Shown here piece by piece: positions 1 to 10,327 of a stretch of DNA of 64,000 bases. Position 1 is the first letter of the stretch. Every line of letters begins with the position of its first letter. Where the stretch lies: contig CP034991.1 in NCBI GenBank assembly GCA_004026145.2, positions 14,174,142-14,238,141 on the forward strand, written 5' to 3'. The position numbers and the translations under genes are program-made. Source of the stretch: Takifugu bimaculatus. Its lineage: Eukaryota; Chordata; Actinopteri; Tetraodontiformes; Tetraodontidae. The notes beneath the pieces are model-generated. The model was not told the DNA's origin, did no database searches, and saw only the letters and a list, made by a program, of their open reading frames with translations.

Positions 1-613
1 TCTCTGGAGGTTGAGCGCAGTGAAACAACACATTTCTCTGTAAAACTGATGATGCCATTTCCCAACTTTGCAACAGGCTGCCAAAAAGGCTTTAACACTT
101 GTTTCTGAACCAGTTCAGACTCGAGGAGCCACCTAACGCAGTCAAATGGAAAGAAATTCTAGCTAGCACGTTAGTGAAGATGAAACAGTGGATTTTCCTT
201 TGCTGCCATGAAACATTAAGTGCTATAAGGACCACAGAAAACACCTGACTGGTTCCTCCCACTGCTGTATTAATGTTCAAGGCCAAGAAGGTGTTCCTCC
301 ACGTTAGAGTTCAACACAAGCCATTACCGCAGCCTACTGGCTGCACTACTAAACTTAAAGTAAAGAAATCTGCAGACATGAAAAGGACCTGTTTACAAAC
401 AATCACCTTTTTAAATTTGTAAAGTGTCTTTTCTTCCAAAAAATTTTTTTTAATGAAAAAGGAAATTTTAGGTTGAATGAATGAAGCCTGAATAAAGGGA
501 TTTTCTTTGTGCTTTAGATTAAACTGTGAACTTTCACATTCCTGGATTCCAGAATGACAATAATCACAATAAATCACAAACACAATCTGTTTAAAATGTC
601 AGGATGGTCTTAC
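1..613 (-). other. 5' part of tspan15 intron 6, no exon seen
   Basis: The minus strand was read in all frames for the next expected tspan15 exon (an RGC-containing segment before TM4). Nothing matching was found. The stretch is AT-rich without an obvious repeat and is taken as intron continuing past the left edge. Confidence 0.6.
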
Positions 614-664
614 CGCTTTATCCAGAGTCTGGTAGCCACACAGGGTGTTAATGACCTCTCCCAC
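614..664 (-). CDS. tspan15: tspan15 coding exon 6 (last one inside the window)
   Basis: Codes residues 188-204 (VGEVINTLCGYQTLDKA), matching the NTxCGYxTxDK stretch that follows the CC pair in Tspan15. Acceptor CACACAG, donor GTAAGA. The following exons (RGC motif, TM4, tail) are not found between 1 and 613 and must lie outside the window. Confidence 0.88.
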
Positions 665-3600
665 CTGTGTGAAGAGAAGATTGAGTCAGAAATATGAGGA
701 GGCTTGGCGTCGACGCCACAGGGACCAGTGTGAGAGGAGCGAGGAGCCAACTAGAGCATGAGCCTCAGAGTAAAAGGCTGCATCAGTGGCAGGAGGCAGC
801 AGATAAAAGTAGAGACCTTGAAAATGTCTGAAGGTTCTCAGTCATCCAGGTCATGGTAATTCTGGTTTTAACGGTCCAGTTGCTAAGATTCAACTACCAG
901 AAAGACCTTGAAAATGTTCAACTTTCTCCAAATCTCCGCCATCCATGCCTGAACCTTGGACCACTCTAACCCTGGGATGTGTGTGTGTGCACATTTATTC
1001 ATTCTGAAGGGCTGTTTCCTGATGCAGGCATCTCACCACCAGTACAAGACACATTTCTAAAGGATTATTTCAAAATGGCTTTTACATAACAAAAGCTTCA
1101 AAAATCATGACAGAATCATTTTAAAACTCTACTGAAGGGTTTTGTTGCCTCTAAAAGGAGCACCAACATAAAGTCCGTTGGAGGCCACAAGCAGGTCAGA
1201 AGGTCAGCGTTGTAGGACATGGAGCCATTTCCTGTTCAGGTTTTTATCAATCATGCCAATAATCAACGTCTAATTCAGTAAACCGATACATCGAGCTGGC
1301 AGATAAAAGGAACAAGGTCAGGTCAGAATGAATCAATGAATAAGCACCCACCTGGTGGCGAACGCAACAGGTGTATGGAACCCCACAGGCCAGCGGACCA
1401 GTGCCATTACAGAAGTGGTACTGGTTTACTCCCCAGTCTTTGTACTCGTCCCCTCCACAGCAGGAAAACTGGGTAAGAGTGCAAACAGAAGCCAGTCAGG
1501 AAGCAGAGAGGATGCCTCAGGCTGGCTATTAAACACACTGAGGAACAGAATCAGAACATTTGATGCTGCCTCCTCCACCACAGCACAGTTCTCTAAATCT
1601 GCTCCTGCAGCAAAGCAAAGTCAATTTGACATCAAAAGAGGAGGCTGAGCAACCAAAATTCCTCTCACACAGAAGATGCTCTCAGGTTTCCAGCGAAACC
1701 TTCTGCTGGAGGAGGACACACTTCTGTGAATAATGGACATGGGCTACAAGCTGGAAAACCAGGAATCACCCTGGTTGAGCACCATCAAGCTCTGACTGGA
1801 GGTGATTAAACGTTCTTCACCGTAGGGATGAGGTCCAGCCCCCCAGTGGGAACTGTTTATCTGCACCAAATCTTTTATATGGGAAATTTCAAAGGAATGC
1901 TGCACTCCAACTGCACATCCACATGAGGGAGCTCTCCTCAGGAGCCAATGGAGAAGGAAAAGATGGCCAAATGCCCCCTTTTCTATTCTGCACTACCCAG
2001 TAAACTCGTCCAAGAACCACTTTGGTAAAAGTTCTGAGACAGCCAAGGCCGATCCTCGATAACAGTTGGACAGCATTTTGCTGTGTTAGTTGGTTGTGAC
2101 TTTGTGATGATTGGGCATTTGAATTGAAAAGTATTAATATTTTACAGAAGCTGTAAACTTAAAGGTGATGGACAGAATATGAAACAGCTGGTTTTGAGTG
2201 TCTTCATGCTACCATTCCAGCTGTTGCCTGAGACTTGTTTGCCCTGTTAATTCTAGGTTTGAGATCACACTAGGACCCTTTTGATCAGACATGGAAGGGA
2301 GACACAGTCAGCTGAACGTGGTGCAACAAGTAAATCTGGGAATGTGCAACATCTGTGGGGTGGTCACTCTGTCTAACAACACGACTGAAAATAGAAACAC
2401 AAGTTATAAAATGAACAGCTGACAACTGCTAACAGTGAAGTTTATCTTGCTAACGTTCATTTTCGTATTACCTTCTGTTGGACATAATCCAAGATGTTTT
2501 TGAAGTCTAGGTCATCGTAATAGTGTTTGATTCCCTCTCGTATGCTGCTCTGGAACAGGGCAGACGTCTGGCAGAAGACAGAGAGAGGACGGTGGTCAAC
2601 CTGATGGTGGCTGCAGGCAGCTAGCCTGTGGACTATAGAAGAACATGTGGAAGCAGAGGGCAACAAGTCCATCAGACACATTTACCTTCTTTTCAAAAAT
2701 GAGAGCCATGGTGAGAGCGATAGCCTGGAGAAGCAGCAGCACGCAGAGAACGCAGAGAAACTGCAGGAGAGGAAATGGAGAACTGAAGCAGAACTGAGGG
2801 AAGTGCCATTAAGACTTTCCAGTAAATGAATCGTGCTTCATACTCTTTTAGCATATTTCCTACAAGCAATAAGTCAATAATCACATAAATTCCAAGTGAG
2901 GAGATTAATAAAGAGACATAATCAGTATCAAACTTGTCAGATTTTTAACTATTGTTTTGAGTCACACTTCATATTGTCAGTGACAAGCACACGTGGTTTG
3001 AAGTGAGAAGATGTTACAACGCCAGTGAGGGCTGAAGAGCTGATGAGGTATTGATGACCTCCGTGGCATCATTAAAGAACATCATTTTCAGCTCTCTGAA
3101 AGTACCTTTATGCTCTCCCCGCAGCAGCAAATCCTGTTCTACAGTAAAGCATGTTAGAAAGCATAACAACACATCCCAGGTCCCAGTTCCCAGTGTCTTA
3201 TACTGGTGTCAGAACTGGCAACTGCTCTTCAAAGTGGATGAAGGCTTCCTGGGTTATTCTGTGTGATGATGTTCTGCTGCGGTGGAAGCCCAAACTCTAC
3301 TCATCCAGACACATGTGTGCTGTCTAAGACAGAAAATAAAACAACAATAGTTCTCTTGGACAAACACAAAGTCTTTGAGCTCTTACCATGTGCAGAAGGG
3401 TCTTGTTGTCCCTGAGGGATCCCACCATGCCCACCAGTGACACCGTGAACATCACCAGGCCCAGCAGGATGAGCACCACAGCTGGCGCCAGGAAGAGCCC
3501 CTCCAGGGTTCGATTCTTCTGCCTTTCCACTTCGGCGTACACCCCCACACACAGCACACAAAGACCCACCAGCTACAGACAACAGAGGCCTTCTGAGATA

Positions 3601-5004
3601 AGAACCTTCAAGAACTTCAGCGTGATGGACAGAAAGCTCAGCTTAGACAATTATGTTTTTGGAAATTCAGTAATTTTACGGGTGTCGCCGTGAGCGGGAT
3701 AATCTACAAAGACCATATTTCTAGAAACATCCACCGACTGTGTCGCGTTGAAAGTGCAGTGTTTGAAAAATGACAGAGGAATGAAGGTTTAAAACCTCCT
3801 AAAGCACAAATCGTAACATAAATAAAAAGCCAGAAGTGACAGAAAACACCTGCTGGTGTTGTACTAGTCCGTAAATCTGATTAAATCATGTAATTATCAG
3901 GTTGTGGAAGAGATGACAAACTAGATTCAGGTTTTTAATAAACTGACCAATTAATTGATTTCAGGTTAGCCATAACTGGGATTAGGATCAAGGCTGGGAT
4001 TGGATCAAGTTTCTTTTTATTTAGTGATATCAAAACACGTTTACTCATCCTGACAGGATGAGGAACGTTCTTACTGCAATTTAGTTTTAAAACTGTTTGG
4101 ACTGATGCTGGATTAAAACTCAGCAAAGAAACAACAGCAGTTGGATTAAACTGACAGTAACTAGACCTAAAAATGTTTTGCTGGGATATTTTGGGTTTCA
4201 TCACTAATGCTGCAGATCATAACCCTCTGTCAAGTCTTGAGACAGGAAGTAGATCATCAATTCATCTTTTTGGATGGAGACCAGACTGGACCACTCAGAG
4301 TGACACAGCAACAATTGACTTGCTGTTAAGGAGAATTTAAAATCACAAAATGATTTGCACTGATAAACTTCTGTCACAATTAGACAACAGCAGCTGAGAG
4401 AAAAAAAATATCTCACTAATCAACTCCTGTTGTTTGAACTAGGTCAACAACTGTAGATTACAGCATTTATGAAACTCTTCAAATCAAACCTGCAGCCTTT
4501 TTCAGACATTTCTGTTATTTTTAGCAACCCGGTGTGTGAAACTAAGAGGAGTGTCAGATTCTCTACTCTTGATTTTCAATTGGATCTGAAGGCAATCTGC
4601 CTTAAGAAGAGTCTCCATTTACTGCTCCAGCCTCACAAACAGGCACTGCACGGACGACCAGATCTCGTCTATTCCTGGAATTAAAACAAAGTCTGGAACT
4701 GAAAGTACACCCAGTCCATGTCATCACTGGGAAGTCCAGCTCAACTTTAGAATGATCCTGACAGATTTGCCTAGGATCAACTGCTACGTTGTACTGCTGC
4801 CAATTAGTCACAAAAGCAAATTCCAGAGTATGTCAAAAGGTTTGATCATATTCTTACAGTTGAAAACAGCAGCATGTTACAAATAGTAAAGAAATTAATG
4901 TTGAATTCAATCAAACGATATTTTCAAGTCAGACAATAATATGATTCATGAAAGATGATGAGCAACAGACCCGGACAGTCTGTGGGATTCCTTTGGACTC
5001 AAAC

Positions 5005-5098
<94 letters not shown>

Positions 5099-6079
5099 CA
5101 GATTTAAGGCTCCTGACTGGTCTTTTAGAAGCACCCTACTCTTGTCATGTCGGGGCATATCTGCAGCTAAACAGTGGACTTTTGAAAATGGGTGACCATT
5201 AACAACAGAAAAACCTCTATTCAGTAATTAATGTGACGGTGTTCACGCCCCTTCAACTGATCTCAAACACTGGAGAGCTACAAATGTCTAAGGTTTTGTC
5301 GAATCCCGCCTAGACGGATCCAGTTCCAGACTAATCTCACATTCTGTCGGCCAAAATCTTTTCCACCGGGAGTTCCCTTTAAATGGATCCAACGCCCTAT
5401 AGCACCGGGCTGCTAGCATGCTAGATAGCCTGTTTACAATTAAATCTGTTCTATTCTCACTATATTGCTGAGCATAAGAACAATTAAAAATAGGACATCT
5501 GTTTCCCTTCTCTATTAACTCCGTTCATTGAGAATGGTAACCATTTAATGCATGAGTCGTGTTCAATTGCGTACTAATCACCATTTCTAAATATAATTAT
5601 TTATATTTCAACATATCCGGAATGCCAATACCGACGTGGTTCTACACCTGTGCGTTATCATAGTAAATGGTCACGTTAATGGCTGATTATTTAGTACAAT
5701 TTCTTGCTTCTCATGTTTCCTACTGGGAATAAAGTGAAAGCTAAAAAACGACAAATGGAAATCAGCATTCGAAATGCACGGCATAGAGCCTCAAACGTGT
5801 CTTTTTCTTTGTCGTATGCATTATTCTTCATGTAAATGTGAATTATATCTGTAAAAGTCTCGAATGGGGTTTGAGGACAACAGGGATGCTGCGGGTGTCG
5901 CGGCTACTACGATTAGCAGGCGCTGCTGTCCAGACATCCTTACTCTAGCACACAGTGTGCCTAATTTAGTATATTTGCCAAAAAAAACTTACCGAAAAGA
6001 GCATTGAGTAGACATTCAAAGTAAATTTGATGAAGTAGTAGAAGTGGTTGGTTTTCCTCAATTCAGTGTAGGATGGCAT
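614..6079 (-). CDS. tspan15: tspan15, tetraspanin-15 (partial; first six coding exons, 3' end outside window)
   Basis: TspanC8 tetraspanin. Family members bind ADAM10, help its exit from the ER and steer its substrate choice at the plasma membrane. Six coding exons on the minus strand join in frame: 5993-6079, 3387-3572, 2686-2760, 2472-2567, 1352-1468 and 614-664, giving 204 codons against about 294 residues in human TSPAN15. Every exon is a multiple of three, so all introns are phase 0, and every junction is GT-AG. Near-identical stretches to TSPAN15 as I recall it include VGVYAEVERQK, FLAPAVVLILLG and YYDDLDFKNI. TM1-TM3 are present. The large extracellular loop carries the CCGG motif, a PxxCC-like turn (VPYTCC) and seven of the eight expected cysteines. 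The eighth cysteine, TM4 and the cytoplasmic tail should be coded left of position 1. I see no frameshift or premature stop. The start is the only in-frame ATG before the TM1 codons. Confidence 0.93.
828..906 (-). repeat. short dispersed-repeat fragment (related to 17050-17175)
   Basis: Lies in tspan15 intron 6. Its reverse complement resembles the plus strand at about 17100-17165: both carry a short 'ccagttg/caactgg' block and then 'tgacctggatgantgagaa'. It resembles the end of a common teleost repeat, possibly Penelope-like. The family assignment is from memory and unconfirmed. Confidence 0.4.
1352..1468 (-). CDS. tspan15: tspan15 coding exon 5
   Basis: Codes residues 149-187, the core of the large extracellular loop: CCGG at residues 151-154, DEYKDW, single Cys at 168 and 176, and the Cys-Cys pair at 182-183 (GVPYTCC). 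An N-G-T sequon sits at residues 169-171. This cysteine pattern is the TspanC8 signature. Acceptor TTACCCAG, donor GTGGGT. Confidence 0.93.
2472..2567 (-). CDS. tspan15: tspan15 coding exon 4
   Basis: Codes residues 117-148, the first part of the large extracellular loop. It includes the family-typical run REGIKHYYDDLDFKNILD and ends VQQK. The acceptor is CTGCCAG and the donor GTAATA. The intron before exon 3 is only about 118 bp. Confidence 0.93.
2686..2760 (-). CDS. tspan15: tspan15 coding exon 3
   Basis: Codes residues 92-116, a 25-residue hydrophobic helix (FLCVLCVLLLLQAIALTMAL) that is TM3, ending IFEKK. Preceded by a polypyrimidine CTGCAG acceptor and followed by a GTAAAT donor. Confidence 0.9.
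3387..3572 (-). CDS. tspan15: tspan15 coding exon 2
   Basis: Codes residues 30-91: the rest of TM1, the small extracellular loop (EVERQKNRTLEG, which contains an N-R-T glycosylation sequon) and TM2. It is flanked by a CTGTAG acceptor and a GTAAGA donor. The phase-0 boundaries agree with the family alignment (LLHM joined to FLCV). Confidence 0.92.
5010..5097. repeat. (TA)n microsatellite
   Basis: About 43 uninterrupted TA units in tspan15 intron 1. It can form a cruciform and is likely highly polymorphic. Confidence 0.97.
5993..6079 (-). CDS. tspan15: tspan15 coding exon 1
   Basis: Codes residues 1-29, starting MPSYTELRKTNHF and running into the first half of TM1. The exon ends with a Ser codon followed by the donor GTAAGT. 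Residues 15-29 (YFIKFTLNVYSMLFS) are the hydrophobic start of TM1, as in other Tspan15 proteins. The N-terminal cytoplasmic stretch is slightly shorter than in the human protein. Confidence 0.88.
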
Positions 6080-6330
6080 GGCTGCTTATGCTACCTACAG
6101 CTAGCTAGCCTGCTATCCTTCGTTCAGGGGCGGAGAGTTCAATGCGAGGTTAATGAAAATCTAGATATATCACTCTTAAAATAAAATGTTGACATCTAAT
6201 TGTATTTTAAAACCCAAACAATCTTCATTTCTTGTATACTATTGTGAGTAGCCAGCGAAACAATCCCACTTCCGTGCGGCCGGCTAGCCCATGCTTTGTT
6301 TTGACTACACCTTAAAGGGATAGAGCCCTC
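6080..6330 (-). promoter_or_regulatory. putative tspan15 promoter / 5'UTR
   Basis: The 250 bp between the tspan15 ATG and the CTG/CAG tract. On the minus strand it has a GGAAGTG ETS-type motif (plus-strand cacttccg, about 6268-6275) beside a small GC-rich patch (gcggccggc). No TATA box is at a clear distance. Its role as the promoter is inferred from position only. Confidence 0.35.
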
Positions 6331-6337
6331 GGCTGCT

Positions 6338-6418
6338 ACTGCTGCTGCTGCTGCAGCTTATGCTGATGCTGCTGCTGCTGCTGCTGCTGCAGCTGGTGCT
6401 CTGATGCTGCTGCTGCTG

Positions 6419-6458
<40 letters not shown>

Positions 6459-7415
6459 AGCTGGTGCTGATGCTGCTGCTGCAGCTGGTGCTCTGATGCT
6501 GCTGCTGCTGCTGCAGCTGGTGCTGATGCTGCTGCTGCAGCTTATGCTGATGCTGCTGCAGCTGGTGCCCTGATGCTGCTGCTGCTGCTGCTCAGCTGCT
6601 GCTACTGGTGCTCTGATGCTGCAGATGCTCAGATCCTGCTACTGCTCAGCCGCTGCTGCTGCTGTTGCGACTTCTGCTCTGATGCTGCTGGTACTGCTCA
6701 GCTTCTTCTGATGCTATTGCAATTTCTGCTCTAATTCTTCTGCTGTTGCTCAGCTGCTGCTCTGCGCTGCTTTGGTGCTGCTCAGCTGCTGCTGCTGCTG
6801 CTCCTCAGCTTCTTCTGCTGCTGTTGCAGCTTCTGCTCTGATGCTGCTACTCTGATTCTTCTGCTGTTGCTCAGCTGCTGCTCTGATGTTGCTGCTGCTG
6901 CTCTGATGTTGCTGCTGCTGCTCTGATGCTGCTGCTGCTGCTTAACTGCTGCTGTTGCAGCTTCTGCTCTGATGCTGCTGGTGCTGCTCAGCTTCTTCTG
7001 ATCCTATTGCAACTTCTGCTCTAATTCTTCTGCTGTTGCTCAGCTGCTGCTCTGCACTGCTTTGGTGCTGCTCAGCTGCTGCTGGTGCTGCTCAGCTTCT
7101 TCTGCTGCTGTTGCAGCTTCTGCGCTGATGCTGCTACTCTGATTCTTCTGCTGTTGCTCAGCTGCTGCTCTGATGTTGCTGCTGCTGCTCTGATGCTGCT
7201 TAACTGCTGCTGTTGCAGCTTCTGCTCAGCTGCTGCTGGTGATGCTCAGCTTCTTCTGCTGCTGTTGCAGCTTCTGCTCTGATGCTGCTACTCTGATTCT
7301 TCTGCTGTTGCTCAGCTGCTGCTCTGCTCTTGCTCAGCTTCTGCTCTGCGCTGCTGTGGTGCTGTTGCTGCTCTGTTGCTCTACTGCTGCTGCTCTGATG
7401 CTTCTGTTTCAGATG
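6338..7415. repeat. about 1.1-kb degenerate CTG/CAG trinucleotide tract with 290-bp higher-order duplication
   Basis: Plus strand is dominated by (CTG)n broken by GATGCT, GTTGCT, CAGCTT and CTCTGAT variants. The longest pure run (about 13 units) lies near 6422-6458. A block starting near 6670 recurs near 6960: the phrase gcttcttctgat occurs at 6701 and 6991, a 290-bp offset with only scattered substitutions, and part recurs a third time near 7245. Long open frames cross it (Leu/Cys-rich on plus, Gln/Ser/Ala-rich on minus), as expected from the repeat alone. I do not regard them as genes. Confidence 0.93.
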
Positions 7416-7459
7416 ATGATGGGAATATTTTGGATTTAAATGGAAGCTTATACATAACA

Positions 7460-7463
<4 letters not shown>

Positions 7464-7525
<62 letters not shown>

Positions 7526-7538
7526 TGTGTGTGTGTAC
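7464..7538. repeat. (TG)n microsatellite
   Basis: About 37 TG units with one TC interruption near the end, directly after the CTG tract. Confidence 0.97.
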
Positions 7539-7539
7539 T

Positions 7540-8693
7540 GAATACATATCTTTACATGAATGAATTTTTTATCTGTTTTATCTGTCACCTGGACTTTAAC
7601 AGAGCTGCTGTTGCAGTTAATCATATAGTAGTATGTGGGTTTGGTGATGTGACTTGTCAGCTGAGAAAATAGATAATCTCTCTCTTGAGTGACTTATACT
7701 TAGTTACATCAGTGATGCTTCCACAAACAGGTTTACACAAAGCTGTAAATTGGTGTTAAATGTTTGGTTTGGTTTTAATTGCTATCACTTTTGCATGAAG
7801 CATCTCTTGTACTAAATGTGCTTCTAATATTACAATAAAATGATTTTCTGCCAAATAATATCTTGTCTTAAAAATGCAAGTCCAAGATTTTCATGACATA
7901 GCCTTTGTAAGTTATGATGGGACAGCCGCTAAACCACACCATTGCCCATAAAGATGGAACTAATCAAGTTTTCTCACTAAATTCTTGTGACAATGTGATT
8001 TTCTTTTTTCAGCTAAATATAGTGTTTAACCTCTCAAACCTTTATTGATCAAAGGTGATTACTTATGTGTACATATGGGAAGAAAAAGAGGAAGTATTTG
8101 AACTTTATGGACAATGGAGCATTTGAGTCCAAGATAAGAATCCTTCCTTTGTTCCTCTTCTACATGCAATCTTTCATGTTCCAGAAATTTTAGGTTTCAT
8201 TCAATTATTAAAAGTGCACAACATTGATTCTGGCACAGGAAGGTCCTCCACAGGAGGATATGTTGCTTAAGAATGGAGGAGTAGTGGGTGATGTTCTGGT
8301 GCATGCTGGGACTGGAAACAGCTCTGTGCACAGGATTATAAACAGCACTGCAAAAAGAAATGGATCATCATGCAGTTTTAATGAGTCATTATTGTGAGAC
8401 CAGATCAGCAGCATATGCAGGGATCTTTGTGAAATAAATTATCGACTGGACTATTGTGGCTTCTTGGGGTTGACACGTTGGCAGCAGGTCATCAGTATGC
8501 TGCATCTAACCGGGGGCACGAGAGACTCAATCAGTGCAAAAAGCCCAAATGACATTTAGAATTATAAAATATATTCAGCCGAAGTCCCAGAGGGACGTTG
8601 AGCAGGATGGGAGAGCGCTTGTGAACGGGCTGAATTTGGAAACCAGCTCATTTCCAGTGTGAATTCATCTGAATCCAGAACTCCCTCTGCCAG

Positions 8694-8694
<1 letters not shown>
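7540..8694. other. intergenic, nothing recognised
   Basis: AT-rich unique-looking DNA between two microsatellites. No conserved open frame, RNA gene or repeat structure was recognised on either strand. Confidence 0.5.

Positions 8695-8765
<71 letters not shown>
8695..8765. repeat. (CA)n microsatellite
   Basis: About 35 uninterrupted CA units. Confidence 0.97.
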
Positions 8766-8768
<3 letters not shown>

Positions 8769-9164
8769 AACTGATAGTTAACTGAACGTATCATTTAAAA
8801 TAAAATAAAATATTATTAAATACTGACTTTGGAAGCAACTCACATAAGAATGTAACTTTCAGCAGTCGTAAAACTCATATAAGGAAATTTTAAAGCCAAA
8901 TGGATACTTGTGAGACCACATGCATTAGACTGTTCCTGCACTGTTCAATATAATTTCTTTTCTGTTTAGACTTTTTCCTCTATGAGACAAATTTTCGTCA
9001 CCCTGAGATGAATAGTGAGACTGCAGAAAAGTAGCAGAAGAGTAAAGTCAAACCCAGGATGGCACATAATCAATTATTAAGAGCCCTCAGACATCCTGCA
9101 GATACAGCCAATAAGGAAAAAGAACAATCCAAAGGTTGGTTCCACTATTATCCTGCTATAGATC

Positions 9165-10295
9165 TCAGAGATAGATTAGATCACATGATCACTCTAGATG
9201 GTATCTCATTAACATCAAGTCTCTCTGTGAGGAATCTAGGAGTAACTTTTGATCAAAATCTGTCCTTCAATACACACATTAAATTAATCTCTAGAAGTGC
9301 CTTTTTTCACCTGAGAAACATCGCAAAGATTAGGAAGCTACTGACGCAGCATGATGCTGAAAAGTTAATTCATGCTTTTGTTACTTCCAGGCTGGACTAT
9401 TGTAATTCTTTATTATCAGGGTGTCCAAACAACTCTTTAAGAAGCCTCCAGCTGATCCAAAATGCTGCAGCCAGAGTTCTGACAGGTATTGACAAAAGAG
9501 ATCACATAACTCCTGTACTGGCCTCTCTTCATTGGCTGCCCGTTAAATTTAGAATGATTTTTAAAACCCTTCTTTTGACCTACAAGGTCCTCAGAGGCCT
9601 AGCTCCATCTACCTGGAGGAGCTAGTGACACCTTACCAGCCCAGTAGACCGCTCCGCTCTCAGAATGCTGGTCTACTTGTGGTCCCCAGAGTTTCTAGGG
9701 AGTAGAATGGGGGGCCGAGCATTTAGCTACCAGGCCCCCCTGCTATGGAACCAGCATACCATTTCGTTTCAGCATTACCATACTTAGGGGGTCATCTAAT
9801 CATTAGGTTAACATCTTAGTTATGCTGCTATAGGCCAAGGCTGCCAGGGTCCAGAAACATGATCAACTGACAGGCCTCTGTCACCACGAAGACGCGACAT
9901 CTCCTCTCCTCTCTCCCAAAGCGACACCTCCCCTCTCTCCCCCTCTTCCTCTACATCCTTCCCACGCGATCCTCTCCTACCCCCCTCCGATCCCCTAGCC
10001 CTATCCTCTCCTCTTCTTAAGGTCAACATATAATCCGCTCCTCTACCTCTCCTCTCCATCCTCTCCTCTCTCCTACTCCCTCCCCCACTCTACCTCTCCC
10101 TCTCCCTCTCCCTCTCCTCTCCTCTCCTCTCCTCTCCTCTCCTCTCCCATCCCCTCCCATCCCCTCCCCCCCTACATGAGCCTGGTCCTGCTCAAGGTTT
10201 CTTCCTGTTTTTCCTTGCCACTGTTGCTTGTCTGGGTCTTAGGCCCTGGGATTCTGGAAAGCGCCTTGAAACAATTTTGATTGTATAAGACGCTA

Positions 10296-10326
<31 letters not shown>

Positions 10327-10327
10327 T
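9165..10327 (+). mobile_element. L2-type LINE, 5'-truncated, with 3'UTR and tail
   Basis: The open frame ending at 9625 codes the C-terminal part of an L2-clade reverse transcriptase, including VRNLGVTFDQNLSF, SRLDYCNSLLSG, LQLIQNAAARVLTG and LHWLPVKFRM. The natural continuation (LEELVTPYQPSRPLRS) sits in another frame after about 9607, so a frameshift has broken it. A pyrimidine-rich 3'UTR follows (about 9895-10170). The element ends in a conserved 3' module, 'tatataaataaagattga', with a (TTGAT)n tail at about 10305-10327. The catalytic RT core and endonuclease are missing, as is usual for 5' truncation. The same 3' module recurs inverted at 51258-51435. Confidence 0.85.
9895..10172. repeat. 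pyrimidine-rich (CTCTC/CCCAT)n low-complexity tract
   Basis: Nearly pure C/T on the plus strand, with tandem CTCTC and CCCAT units at 10085-10172. It lies in the 3'UTR of the L2 element. Expansion within the element is likely. Confidence 0.8.

Noticed and set aside
3301..3693. Alternative open frames overlapping tspan15 exon 2 on both strands
   Set aside because: Shadow frames of a clear tetraspanin exon with proper splice sites.
7085..7547. Leu/Cys-rich plus-strand and Gln/Ser/Ala/His-rich minus-strand open frames
   Set aside because: They are direct translations of the CTG tract and the adjoining TG repeat. No start context, splice sites or non-repeat coding sequence supports a gene.
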